NCBI GenBank assembly: GCA_027313705.1
Contig: DAHVDE010000002.1
Location: 1-64,000 of the forward strand
Reading direction: 5' to 3'
DNA from: Actinomycetota bacterium
GTDB taxonomy: Bacteria; Actinomycetota; Actinomycetes; Streptosporangiales; Streptosporangiaceae
DNA length: 64,000 bases
Below the pieces are notes generated by a model. That model searched no databases. It was not told the origin of the DNA and saw only the letters and a list, made by a program, of their open reading frames with translations. The translations under genes and the position numbers were made by a program. This document shows positions 48,508 to 56,716 of the stretch, one piece after another. Each line of letters begins with the position of its first letter. Within the stretch, counting starts at the first letter, position 1.

Positions 48508-51190
48508 CCCGCGCGATCCCGTACCGCCGACCGTGGTGCGGTCAGTCGCCGGCGCGGTGCCGCCGACTGTGGTGCGCGGCATCGATGAGGCGACGGCCGA
48601 TGTCGCCCGCGGGTATTTTCCTGACGAACTGCTCGCCAGCTATGAGGTCGTCGCCATCGCCGGATCGGGTACCGAGGCGGATGTCTGGCACGCCCGCGGT
48701 CGCGGCGACGGCAAGGACGTCGCGGTCAAGGTACACCGCCCTGGTGCCCCGCTCGACGACGCGCTGCTCGGTCACCTGGCCAACCCGCGATTCCGTCGGC
48801 ATGTGCCTGAGCTGCACGGGTTCGGCTACGCGCCGACGCCACACGGACGAGTGGGATGGGTCGCGATGGAATACCTGCCCGCCACGCTGGACGTGCTGAT
48901 GACGGATGAACGGTCCGCGGACAGCACGCTTCCCGCCGCCCGCGCCCGGGAGATCCTGGCCGAACTGGCCGCGACAATCAGGTTCTGGCAGGATCCCGAC
49001 GAGCTTGACCGGACGCCGATCGACGTCAAGCCGGACAACTTCGGCGTCCGCCGGACAATGCCACTTGAACTCGTGGTGATCGACTTCGGCGGAGTCGTCA
49101 GGCAGACGACTACTCAGCACTACGGCGACGTTGCCGCGGCCAGTGCCTACATGTCTCCCGAGGGCGTCATCGGCATGCGCCTGCTGGCGTCACCGTGGTG
49201 GTCGCTCGGAGTCATCGCCTACGAGCTGGCGACGGGTACCACCAGGTTCCGCGCCCCAGACGGCCGGCTCCGCGATGACCGGGTACTGCGCAGGGAGACT
49301 GCTCTTGGCGAGGTCGACCTGTCCGACGCGCCAGACGAGCGGTGGCGCTTGCTGCTGGCTGGCCTGCTGACCAGGAATCCCGATGAACGCTGGGGCTGGG
49401 ACCAGGTCAGCTCCTGGCTGGCGGGCGGCAGTCCGCCCGTGGCGCAGCCGGAAATCGCGGGCAAGCGCGAGGGAAAAGCCAGGGCGCCGATCACGTTCCG
49501 CGCCAGGAATTACTGGACACCCGAGGATTTGGCCGCCGCGCTCTTTGACTCGCCAGACATCGCCGCGAGCTGGCTGCAGACAGATGCCGACCAGCTCGCT
49601 CAGTGGGTGCGCGAGGACGTGGCCGACAACCTGTTCGACACCAGGAAGTACCTGACCGGGATCGCTGCCCGGCCGAACCGGGCACCGCTGGCGATCCTGG
49701 CATTCGGCGCCGCTTATGCCCCCGCGCTCACTCCGCGCTACCGCGGCACGCGAGTCGACGCGGCGGGGATCGACGCGCTGTGCCGTGCCGGGCCGAACAG
49801 CCACGACCTCCTTCGGGAACTCTTCGAGCAGGAGGTGCTGCCGGTAGCGGCGCGGTACCGATGCGCGCACCCCCGGTGCCAGTCCGGCCAGTGCTGCCTG
49901 GTACTCGACGGGCTGGCCGACGAGGTACCGCTGATCACCGGGCAGGTCGCGCAGGCGGCGACCGATCTCACGGGTACGGCCGCCACCGTCGCAGAACGCG
50001 ACCTCGCCCGCGCAACGGCGACGCAGCTCACGCTTGGCCAGGCGGCCGCCGACCCGGTGGCGTACGTCAGCCGCGAACTCGGCCGGGCGCGCACTGATGA
50101 CCCCGCCTGGTGGCCTGACCTCGTGCGGCGGGCCAGGCGGGCTAACCAGAACACGGTCGTCGGCCGGGTCGACCTGGTCACAGCCATCACCCTGGATGGC
50201 CGGGTGCGGGCGGAGCGGACCAGGCTCCAAGTGGCAGCCAGGGGCCGGCGGCGCGCGCAGATCGCCGCGGTCCGGCTAGTTCCGGCGATCGCCCTGTTCG
50301 CCTTCCTGGCGCTAGCCCTGCTGAACTGGTCGTCTTCTGTGATCAGCTTCGCGGTCTCGCTGGGTGCCGGGCACTTGCTTTCGACGGGGCCTGACGCGGC
50401 GTACCTCGATCAGCACGTCGGCCGTCTCGCCGCCTGGCGCGTCTTCGACCTGCTGCCGCTGCTCGTGGCCGCCGCCGTCGTGTCCGCGTTGCCGAGACTG
50501 GGACGCGGGGTGCTGGCAGGAACGGTCACCGGGCTGATCGCGGTCGGCTTCGCGGCCGTGCGCGTGCCCGCCTTTCCTGCCCCGCTCGCGCCCGGGTCCG
50601 TCCGCACCTGGCTGACCTCGCTAGCCGCAGCCTGGCACCAGTTCACCGGCATTGCGGCAGTCGTCATCTGTCCGGTCGCCGCGATTATCTGCCTGGTCAT
50701 CGCAGTCCGGCTGAGCCGCAGGCAGGAGGCCGCGAACCGGGTGCCCTGGCGGCTGCCTCGCCTGCCGGCCGCCGCCAGGCGCCTGCTCGCCGTCGCGATC
50801 ACCTTCGTGGTGCTCGAGTCGGTGCTGTGGGTGCTGGTCGTCGTCAAGGTGACGATCTTCGAACCCGGCCTGCTGCGGTCTGCCGGATCGCAGGCGGCGC
50901 ATTACCAGAGCGGCCTGTTGCTGGCGTGCGCCGTCGTCGCGCTTATCGCGGCCATCCCACGCCATGGCGCCTTCGGACTGCTCGTGACGGGATCAATCGG
51001 CGCGGCGGCGGCGGCGCTGTGGGGCCTTCCTCCCTTCCTGGGCAGGTATCTTTGGCATCCGGTGGCAGGCACGCTGCTCAGCGGACTGGCATCGATCTGG
51101 GGGACCGAGGCATTCTGGTCGGCCGTTGTCTTCGCGGCACCCCTCGCCATCCTCGGGTTTCTCGCCGCTGCCAGATTCCGCACCATGTAG
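48500..51190 (+). CDS. Serine/threonine-kinase-like protein with multi-pass membrane C-terminus
   Basis: An 896-residue protein. The kinase domain lies at about residues 48-310: Gly loop AIAGSGTEADVWHA, VAVKVHRPG with Lys77, PIDVKPDNFGV with the catalytic Asp175 (the HRD His-Arg is missing, leaving a P-I-D-V-K loop), VIDFGG with Asp195, and YMSPEG / WWSLGVIAYELATGTT as the APE-like and F-helix segments. So the chemistry is retained with a variant loop. Residues about 330-590 are an unknown linker domain with a Cys cluster (YRCAHPRCQSGQCCL). The C-terminal third has about eight hydrophobic helices (AVRLVPAIALFAFLALALLN, LLPLLVAAAVVSALPRL, and so on). A membrane-fixed sensor kinase is probable. 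It ends the CHAT-to-kinase gene string. Confidence 0.85.
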   Translation: MADPRDPVPPTVVRSVAGAVPPTVVRGIDEATADVARGYFPDELLASYEVVAIAGSGTEADVWHARGRGDGKDVAVKVHRPGAPLDDALLGHLANPRFRRHVPELHGFGYAPTPHGRVGWVAMEYLPATLDVLMTDERSADSTLPAARAREILAELAATIRFWQDPDELDRTPIDVKPDNFGVRRTMPLELVVIDFGGVVRQTTTQHYGDVAAASAYMSPEGVIGMRLLASPWWSLGVIAYELATGTTRFRAPDGRLRDDRVLRRETALGEVDLSDAPDERWRLLLAGLLTRNPDERWGWDQVSSWLAGGSPPVAQPEIAGKREGKARAPITFRARNYWTPEDLAAALFDSPDIAASWLQTDADQLAQWVREDVADNLFDTRKYLTGIAARPNRAPLAILAFGAAYAPALTPRYRGTRVDAAGIDALCRAGPNSHDLLRELFEQEVLPVAARYRCAHPRCQSGQCCLVLDGLADEVPLITGQVAQAATDLTGTAATVAERDLARATATQLTLGQAAADPVAYVSRELGRARTDDPAWWPDLVRRARRANQNTVVGRVDLVTAITLDGRVRAERTRLQVAARGRRRAQIAAVRLVPAIALFAFLALALLNWSSSVISFAVSLGAGHLLSTGPDAAYLDQHVGRLAAWRVFDLLPLLVAAAVVSALPRLGRGVLAGTVTGLIAVGFAAVRVPAFPAPLAPGSVRTWLTSLAAAWHQFTGIAAVVICPVAAIICLVIAVRLSRRQEAANRVPWRLPRLPAAARRLLAVAITFVVLESVLWVLVVVKVTIFEPGLLRSAGSQAAHYQSGLLLACAVVALIAAIPRHGAFGLLVTGSIGAAAAALWGLPPFLGRYLWHPVAGTLLSGLASIWGTEAFWSAVVFAAPLAILGFLAAARFRTM

Positions 51191-51316
51191 ACGGGCCGAG
51201 CGGGCCGGCCGGCGGTCAGCGTCAGAGAAGCGAAAAATGCCGTCAAATTCTGCCGCTCCTGGTGAGGGAGTCGCTGCTTAGGCTGACGGTGACAAAAGAC
51301 GTTGACGGGGGGAAGC

Positions 51317-52141
51317 GTGCCCTCGCTGATAGATGAACTGACCCGCACCCGGACCGCGCAATGGGCGCGGATCGCGCGATCACAGCGATACTCGGCGGCG
51401 TGGAAGATGCGGGAGCTATGCTTCGCCGCGCTGGTCAGCGCGCTGGAGGAGAAGGGCTGCGGCCGGGCCGAGGTCGCCGCGCCCAGCTTGTCCGCCATCG
51501 CGCGGATGGTTAACGCCGCTCCCGCCACGCTCTATAACTGGTGGGGGATCGACCAGGGTGTTCAGACCGTCGCCCGGTGGGCCGGGCCTGACCCGGCGGT
51601 CAAGCCGAGCCTGGCGTTCCTCGCCGAGGCCAAGGTGGTGTCGTTCTGGCCATACCGGTCGGGCTGCCTGCGCGTAGCCGACGTCTTTGACCTCAGCCTC
51701 ACCGAATTGGCCTGCGCTTACTACCGTACGATTGGTGTTTGGGCCGGTGACTGCGCAGCCCTCGCCCGCTGCCGCCCGGCCGGGCCGCCGAGTTGCGTCG
51801 CCGAGGATCTCCAGGTCATCGCGCGGTTCGCGCCCGGCGACCTGGAGAGCACAAGCGTGCGGCTGAGATCGCTGGCCGACACCGTCGTGGCCAGCATCTT
51901 CGACGACCCGAGCCTGACGCCGGCCATCGCGCTCGACGGAGTGCGCGAGGAGTTGATGCGGCTGCTGGCTCCGCCCGAGGACCGGCTGGCGGCACGGGTG
52001 GAGGTCATACTTGCCGAACTGGCCGACCGGCTCCTGCACGGCGAGCCGGACGACGAACTAATCACCCAGGCCGAGTCCGGGCAGATCAGGCAGGCGATGG
52101 CGCGCCTTGGCCTCCCGGCGCCTGCCGGACGCGGCACATGA
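51317..52141 (+). CDS. HTH-containing protein, possible TetR-like regulator
   Basis: A 274-residue protein. I start it at GTG 51317 (GGGGGGAA upstream; a TTG 15 bases earlier is less likely). The region AAPSLSAIARMVNAAPATLY followed by NWWG at about residues 53-77 is a helix-turn-helix of the TetR sort (LSxIAxxVxxxxATLYNW). The rest is helical, with several Leu/Ala segments such as ACAYYRTIGVWAGDCAALAR and ARVEVILAELADRLL. It leads the operon with a repeat protein (ATGA overlap), the HemN-like radical SAM enzyme and oxygenases, and its 126-base upstream space is the probable operator. No ligand can be suggested. It may regulate the operon. Confidence 0.65.
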   Translation: MPSLIDELTRTRTAQWARIARSQRYSAAWKMRELCFAALVSALEEKGCGRAEVAAPSLSAIARMVNAAPATLYNWWGIDQGVQTVARWAGPDPAVKPSLAFLAEAKVVSFWPYRSGCLRVADVFDLSLTELACAYYRTIGVWAGDCAALARCRPAGPPSCVAEDLQVIARFAPGDLESTSVRLRSLADTVVASIFDDPSLTPAIALDGVREELMRLLAPPEDRLAARVEVILAELADRLLHGEPDDELITQAESGQIRQAMARLGLPAPAGRGT

Positions 52142-53163
52142 CAAGCGAGGCAGCCGGCTGGATGGCCGGAATCGGCGAGGCACTCGGTGTCCTGATGGCT
52201 CGCGGGCCCGGTAGCCGCGAGCGGGCCGCCGGATTCGCGGTGAGCGCTCTGGCCTGGTGGGCCGATCCCGCCGACTGGACGCGGGCGGGGCTGCCAGCCG
52301 CAGGCGCACCAGAGCGCGGTACGGCCCGCTGGGAAATCCCGCTGCCCGTCAGTCACCCCGCCGTGCTGCGGCTCGCGCACGCGGCTATGTCCCTGCGGGT
52401 CAGCGTGCTGGCGACCGGTGCCAGGCCACGGCACTGGGACAGGCTGGCCGCGTTCTTCCGACCGCGGGTGCCGTCAGGTGACCTTGGCCTTCGCCGGATC
52501 GTCGAAAACGGCCTGCTCGCGCGGGTCGCCGCCGGCGAAACGTCAGGCGATGTACTCGACGGCCTGGCCAAGGCGCTGGAGCAGCACCGTGCCGCAGACG
52601 GCGAGGATGGCTACGCCACGGGCGTCGCGAGGATGAACCTGGCGCTCGCCTGGCAGGCCGGTTCTGCCGTGAGTGACCTGGGCAGGGCACTCGCGCTTGT
52701 CGCGGCGGAGACCGCCAGGCGGGCCGTGCGCTACCGTCCTGCGCACCCGGTCACCGTCGAGGCCCGCGGTCACTTGACCGACCTGCTGCTGGCCAGCGCC
52801 GAGGCGGAACCGCAACTGTGCGCTCGCCGCGACCTGGCGGGTCAGGCCCTGGCCGAGGCGAGGCTGAGCAGGATTGCCTGGGACCGGCTGTTTGGCGTGA
52901 CGTCAGCCGGGGCGATCCGCAGTCGCGTGCAGGCCGGTCACGCCCTCCTGCTCCTCGGTGAGCTTGACCAGGCCCGCGTCTGCCTGGAATGCGCTCTCGC
53001 GTTCGACACCAGGAGCAGCGGCACCAGGGACGATCAGACCCTCGGCACGACCTTCTCCCTGCTCGCTCGCACATACGCGGCGTCTGGCGATCGCCAGCAC
53101 GCGCGGAACGCGGAGCGGCGGGCACTTCAGATCAGGTCAGGCAGCACTGGTACTCCCGGATAG
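52138..53163 (+). CDS. Helical (TPR-like) repeat protein of unknown function
   Basis: A 341-residue soluble protein of helical repeats: RIVENGLLARVAAGETSGDV, ALALVAAETARRAVRYRPAH, SRVQAGHALLLLGELDQARV and SLLARTYAASGDRQHARNAE. The last two have TPR-consensus spacing (Leu-x-x-Gly-x-x-x-x-Ala). The first 100 residues are different and may bind a ligand or partner (GIGEALGVLMARGPGSRERA, WADPADWTRAGLPAAG). The ATG overlaps the previous stop (ATGA). It lies between the HTH protein and the radical SAM gene, so a scaffold or substrate-recognition role in that pathway is an inference. No family name is offered. Confidence 0.7.
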   Translation: MTSEAAGWMAGIGEALGVLMARGPGSRERAAGFAVSALAWWADPADWTRAGLPAAGAPERGTARWEIPLPVSHPAVLRLAHAAMSLRVSVLATGARPRHWDRLAAFFRPRVPSGDLGLRRIVENGLLARVAAGETSGDVLDGLAKALEQHRAADGEDGYATGVARMNLALAWQAGSAVSDLGRALALVAAETARRAVRYRPAHPVTVEARGHLTDLLLASAEAEPQLCARRDLAGQALAEARLSRIAWDRLFGVTSAGAIRSRVQAGHALLLLGELDQARVCLECALAFDTRSSGTRDDQTLGTTFSLLARTYAASGDRQHARNAERRALQIRSGSTGTPG

Positions 53164-53174
53164 GCCAGAGGTCA

Positions 53175-54524
53175 ATGACTGCTGTATCTAGCCAGCGTAT
53201 CGCAGAATTGCGCAGCGTCACCGAACGGCTTAATCTGCACGTTCCGCCTTCCTATTTCGTTTCAGCCAGCAGCAGCGAGCCTTATGAGGAGGCTGTCGAC
53301 CCGCTTATGGACCGGCCGGAAGGTGAGCCGCTGAATCTCTATGTCGGCGTCCCGTTGTGCGAGGAACACTGTTCATTCTGCATGTACTTCTACGGGCTGG
53401 CCGACGAGGAAGGCACCAGAGCCGAGGAGTGCCTGCGCGGGCTCGAGGGATTCCTTGAGCGGATCGCTTCACGCGATCAGCGGCACCTGATTTCCGGCAG
53501 CTACATCGGCGGTGGAACGCCGACGGTCATGTCCGCCAGCCAGATCCGCCGCCTGCTCGCGGCGGTGAACCGCGCGTTCGCATTTGAACCGCCCGCCCAG
53601 CGGACATTCGAGATGTCACCTCGATCGGCCACGCCGGAGAAGATCGACGCCATCGTGGCGGGCGGCTGCAACCGGGTCAGCTTCGGCGTCCAGTCATTCG
53701 ACCGGGCAATCGTGGCGCGCGCCGGGCGGACGTGGGCGGATCCGGCTAGCATCCGGGCGCTGATCGGCCGCTGCCGTGCCGCCGGGCTCACGGAGATCAA
53801 CGTCGACCTCATGACCGGGCTCGACGGCGAGGAAGACCGCACGCTCGCGGATGCGGTCGAGGCCATGGTCGGCGAGGCGGACCTCACGATCTCGATATAC
53901 CGGTACCGGCCTGGCCGCAGCGCCGAACTGGCCGCGAGGAACGGGATGAGCGAGTACGTCAGCAGGTGCGCCGAGCGCGTGTCGGCCGCCGCGGGGGTGG
54001 CCGTGCGGCACGGCTGGCGGTCCTCAGGCCGGTTCGACGGTGAGCACGTCAGGTTCATGCCCGCTCGTCCTAACCGCTGGCCGGAGCGGAACCTGTACGA
54101 GACGCGCTACCGGCCCGGCCTGCGTAACTCCCTGATCGGCGTGGGCGTCGCGGCGCGGTCGTTCCTCAGGGACGAGCGGATGGTGCACTGCCAGCACCGC
54201 AACAGCGCAGGCTACGAACTGTGCGGGCGCCTGGTCGAGGTCGAGCGCTGCGATCAGGTCTCTCGCGTGTCCGCTGCCCTGGTCAACGCCTTCTTCCGCG
54301 GCGAGGCGGCCGACGCGGCTCTCATCGAGGCGCAATGCGGGCTGGCCCCTGAGGAGGCGTTCGCTGACGAGCTCGGATACCTCGTCGGGGAGGGCGTGCT
54401 CGGCTGTGCGGGCCGTCGCTACGCGGTCGAACCGTCCTGCCGGGCACGGTGGGCCAGTCTCGACAAGCTGCTTTACCCGCCTGACTGGCTGCGGCAGCGC
54501 AGCGAGGCGGCCAGGTTGCGCTAG
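53175..54524 (+). CDS. HemN/HemW-like radical SAM enzyme
   Basis: A 449-residue radical SAM protein. The cluster motif LCEEHCSFCMYF gives CX3CX2C at Cys62, Cys66 and Cys69. SAM binding follows as SYIGGGTPTVMSASQI, and the beta-5 signature CNRVSFGVQSFD and the INVDLMTGLDGE segment fit the coproporphyrinogen III oxidase-like (HemN/HemW) family. The C-terminal part (AALVNAFFRGEAADAALIEA, then GYLVGEGVLGCAGRRYAVEP) is a HemN_C-like winged domain. ATG 53175 has AGAGG 6 bases before it. In this setting, next to a 2OG oxygenase and a hydroxylase remnant, heme biosynthesis is not indicated; methylation or other peptide/cofactor chemistry is at least as likely. Confidence 0.82.
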   Translation: MTAVSSQRIAELRSVTERLNLHVPPSYFVSASSSEPYEEAVDPLMDRPEGEPLNLYVGVPLCEEHCSFCMYFYGLADEEGTRAEECLRGLEGFLERIASRDQRHLISGSYIGGGTPTVMSASQIRRLLAAVNRAFAFEPPAQRTFEMSPRSATPEKIDAIVAGGCNRVSFGVQSFDRAIVARAGRTWADPASIRALIGRCRAAGLTEINVDLMTGLDGEEDRTLADAVEAMVGEADLTISIYRYRPGRSAELAARNGMSEYVSRCAERVSAAAGVAVRHGWRSSGRFDGEHVRFMPARPNRWPERNLYETRYRPGLRNSLIGVGVAARSFLRDERMVHCQHRNSAGYELCGRLVEVERCDQVSRVSAALVNAFFRGEAADAALIEAQCGLAPEEAFADELGYLVGEGVLGCAGRRYAVEPSCRARWASLDKLLYPPDWLRQRSEAARLR

Positions 54525-54555
54525 TGACCGGTTTAGCTGAAGAAAGGTATCGCCG

Positions 54556-55173
54556 ATGACCGTGACGCGGATTCCGCTGTTCACCGTTCCGATCTGGAAA
54601 GCGGCCGTGGATAAGGAAACCTGGTGGATCGGGGAACTGGCTGGCGACATCACGCTGCTGCTCGGGACGCGTCCGCAGGACGCGAGCAGGTCGTCCGGCC
54701 ATCAGACGCTCGCCGAGCTTCAGGACCTGCCTGGCGAGCACTGGAAAGAGTTCACTGGGTTCGTCGCCTCGGCGTTCGCCGAGATCGCAGCGACCGCACC
54801 GCAGCAGCGGTACGAGCACTTCACGATCAGGTCGTGGGGACTGAGGGTCAATGCCGCGAGCGCGGCCAAGGACCTGGAATGCGGACCTGACCGCTACCTG
54901 GCCAAGCACAATCACACGCCAGCCCTGCTGACCAGCGTCTTCACCTGCCAGCTGCCGGAGCGTCCTGGCCCGTCCAAACTTCCGACGATCTTCCATAACC
55001 CGGCGGTCCACATCAACTGCCCCTGGCAGCAGAGCATCGCACCGGTTGAGCCTGAGGTCGGCACGCTGCTGATTTTTCCAGGCTGGCTCGAGCATTCTGT
55101 GCCGATCATCGCCCCGATCCCCGAAGGCGGGCAGCGGATCACGATCAACTCCGACTATTTTCCGGCCTTTTGA
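54556..55173 (+). CDS. 2-oxoglutarate/Fe(II)-dependent oxygenase-like protein
   Basis: A 205-residue single-domain protein of the 2OG-Fe(II) oxygenase type. The middle gives LAKHNHTPALLTSVFTCQLP (His pair and strand); the end gives EVGTLLIFPGWLEHSVPII, with the distal His of the HxD...H facial triad, and GGQRITINSDYF, where Arg would bind 2-oxoglutarate. The proximal HxD is replaced by HNH or lies in HNPAVHINCP, so I am not certain which ligands bind iron. The family hydroxylates proteins, peptides or small metabolites. ATG 54556 follows GAAAGGTATCGCCG. It is followed at once by the Asp/Asn hydroxylase remnant (13 bases), so both belonged to the same pathway. Confidence 0.75.
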   Translation: MTVTRIPLFTVPIWKAAVDKETWWIGELAGDITLLLGTRPQDASRSSGHQTLAELQDLPGEHWKEFTGFVASAFAEIAATAPQQRYEHFTIRSWGLRVNAASAAKDLECGPDRYLAKHNHTPALLTSVFTCQLPERPGPSKLPTIFHNPAVHINCPWQQSIAPVEPEVGTLLIFPGWLEHSVPIIAPIPEGGQRITINSDYFPAF

Positions 55174-55186
55174 GGTGACGTCAGCC

Positions 55187-55716
55187 GTGGATCCTATCGG
55201 CGTTCTCGTCGAGCAATCGTTGCGCGCGGCCGGCGCCCTGATCCGCCGGTCGGTCCCGTGCGAGCCGAGCCCAGTACTCAACGGCGAGCGGTTTCCCTGG
55301 CTGGGTGAGCTGGCCGCGAACTGGATGGTCATTCGCGATGAGGCTGAACACGCCCGCGAACTGCGGATCGTGCCGCAGGATACGCGGCGGCTCAACCCGC
55401 TCTCCGTGCCGGTGTCCGGTGCCTGGGAACTGCTTCCGCTGCGCACGCACCGGGGCTGGCTCAGGCAGGTCGCCGGTCACTTCCCGGTGACCGTCGGCGT
55501 GCTCAGAGCGATCCCTGAGCTGCGCTGCGCCGACTTCGCCGTCCTCACGGCGGCCTCTTCGATCGCCGCCCACCGAGGTACCGGCCGCTTCCGCAGCCGG
55601 CCAGGCTCGTCAACAAGCTTGTCCTTAGCCTGTACCGGCTGCACCCGGTCGTCCGGGCGACGCATCGCCGGCTGCGCACGGTGTCCTGGGCACCGGTTGA
55701 CTCGGTGTCCGCCTGA
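55187..55716 (+). pseudogene. Aspartyl/asparaginyl beta-hydroxylase, internally deleted
   Basis: The start (GTG 55187, GAGGTG about 9 bases upstream; alternative GTG 55175) opens a typical hydroxylase N-terminal half: ELRIVPQDTRRLNPLSV, WELLPLRTHRGWLRQ, AGHFPVTVGVLRAIPELRCA and FAVLTAASSIAAHRG, the last containing the first iron His. About 90 residues containing the second His and the 2OG-binding Arg are missing. In the neighbouring frame the C-terminal end of the same family appears: YRPLPQPARLVNKLVLSLYR, then LHPVVRATHRRLR to a stop at 55714. The join near 55577 (CGAGGTACCGG) therefore combines an internal deletion and a shift. It cannot be active. It is the last gene of the plus-strand operon and overlaps the converging gene by about 90 bases. 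Confidence 0.72.
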
Positions 55717-56716
55717 AATCCACCGTGCAGGCGATGCGGGGCGCGAACTGGTCGGCAGCCGTGTGCTCGACGTGGACGACGGTTCCGCCCTTGTCAAAGA
55801 TGACCACCATGTCGTCGCGGATCCGCAGGGAGGCGCCGCGGCGCAGGGCCGCGAACAGGTCGAGATCAGGCCGGTTCGATGGCGCGATCGTGACGCCCGA
55901 GTACTCGATCACGCCCGGCGAGACGCTCGCGCCTGAGAAGGCGAACGCCTCCCATTCGTTCAGCACCAGGTAAGGGACTGCGCAAAGCCGGTCGATCCAG
56001 TCTGCGAGTTCCCGGCAGTGCCGCCGCATTTCCGTGCGCACCCGGCCGGCTGCCTCGATGGTCGCCTGGCAGTCGTACCTGCAGGGCAGGTGCGCTGCCC
56101 AGGTGAGCCCGCTGAATCTCATCAGCGAGTTGCACAGGTACGACGCCTCGCCGCGAACCGACCGGTAAGCCTGGTACGGCATGTTGTTGAGGGTCCAGTT
56201 GTTGTTGCGCGCGAACGCGTCCAGGCAGCAGCGCGGGTAGCCGAGCCCGTCGCCGAACCAGAGGTGATCGATCCAGGGCTTGTTCATCGCCCGGCCGCCG
56301 ATGATCAGCGGATACCAGCCGGCTGCCCTGGTTCTCTCGACGATGCGGCGATCCGCGCCGATGAAGACGTGCACGGAAGCGCCGGCGACGCGGTCGGCGA
56401 GCGCGTGGCCGACGGCGCGGGTCGTCGTCAGCGTCTCCCTGCCGACGACGCCGTCCAGCCTGCCCTGATCGCTGAGCGCCTCGAACTGCACTTCGGCGGC
56501 CACGGCGAGGCCGCGCTGCCGGCAGACCTCGACCAGTTCATCCAGGCGATCCTGGCTGACCCAGTCATCCATCACGGGCTTTAGTCCGGCGAGCAGCGCG
56601 GCGAAGCAGACAGGCTGGCCGTGCTCGGGCCGGATGTTCACGTATCCGCGCAGTGCGTCACTCATCTCCAGGGTGAGCAGCGACGGCGGCTTCAGGTCAC
56701 CGATGATCGGGATCAA
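55625..56716 (-). CDS. Unknown Cys-motif protein (GYPRCC, HLPCRYDC), DUF483-like
   Basis: A 363-residue protein at the downstream end of the minus-strand operon. It has a conserved-looking Cys pattern: FGDGLGYPRCCLDAFARNNN, then SYLCNSLMRF and AAHLPCRYDCQATIEA, in total five cysteines suited to metal or cluster binding. GYPxCC recalls proteins annotated DUF483, but I give that at low certainty. The N-terminal half (PVMDDWVSQDRLDELVEVCR, GASVHVFIGADRRIVERTRA) is alpha/beta. The last 34 residues (FRRTPSQPVPRTPCAAGDAS) are Pro/Gly-rich and read antisense to the hydroxylase remnant, so the natural end is probably near residue 330. It overlaps the preceding gene by 20 bases. I would test it as a tailoring enzyme. 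Confidence 0.65.
   Translation of the reverse strand: MIPIIGDLKPPSLLTLEMSDALRGYVNIRPEHGQPVCFAALLAGLKPVMDDWVSQDRLDELVEVCRQRGLAVAAEVQFEALSDQGRLDGVVGRETLTTTRAVGHALADRVAGASVHVFIGADRRIVERTRAAGWYPLIIGGRAMNKPWIDHLWFGDGLGYPRCCLDAFARNNNWTLNNMPYQAYRSVRGEASYLCNSLMRFSGLTWAAHLPCRYDCQATIEAAGRVRTEMRRHCRELADWIDRLCAVPYLVLNEWEAFAFSGASVSPGVIEYSGVTIAPSNRPDLDLFAALRRGASLRIRDDMVVIFDKGGTVVHVEHTAADQFAPRIACTVDFRRTPSQPVPRTPCAAGDASPGRPGAAGTG

Noticed and set aside
53175-54524. Heme biosynthesis (HemN) assignment
   Set aside because: Only the family fold is supported; neighbours are oxygenases and repeat proteins, and no other heme gene is nearby.
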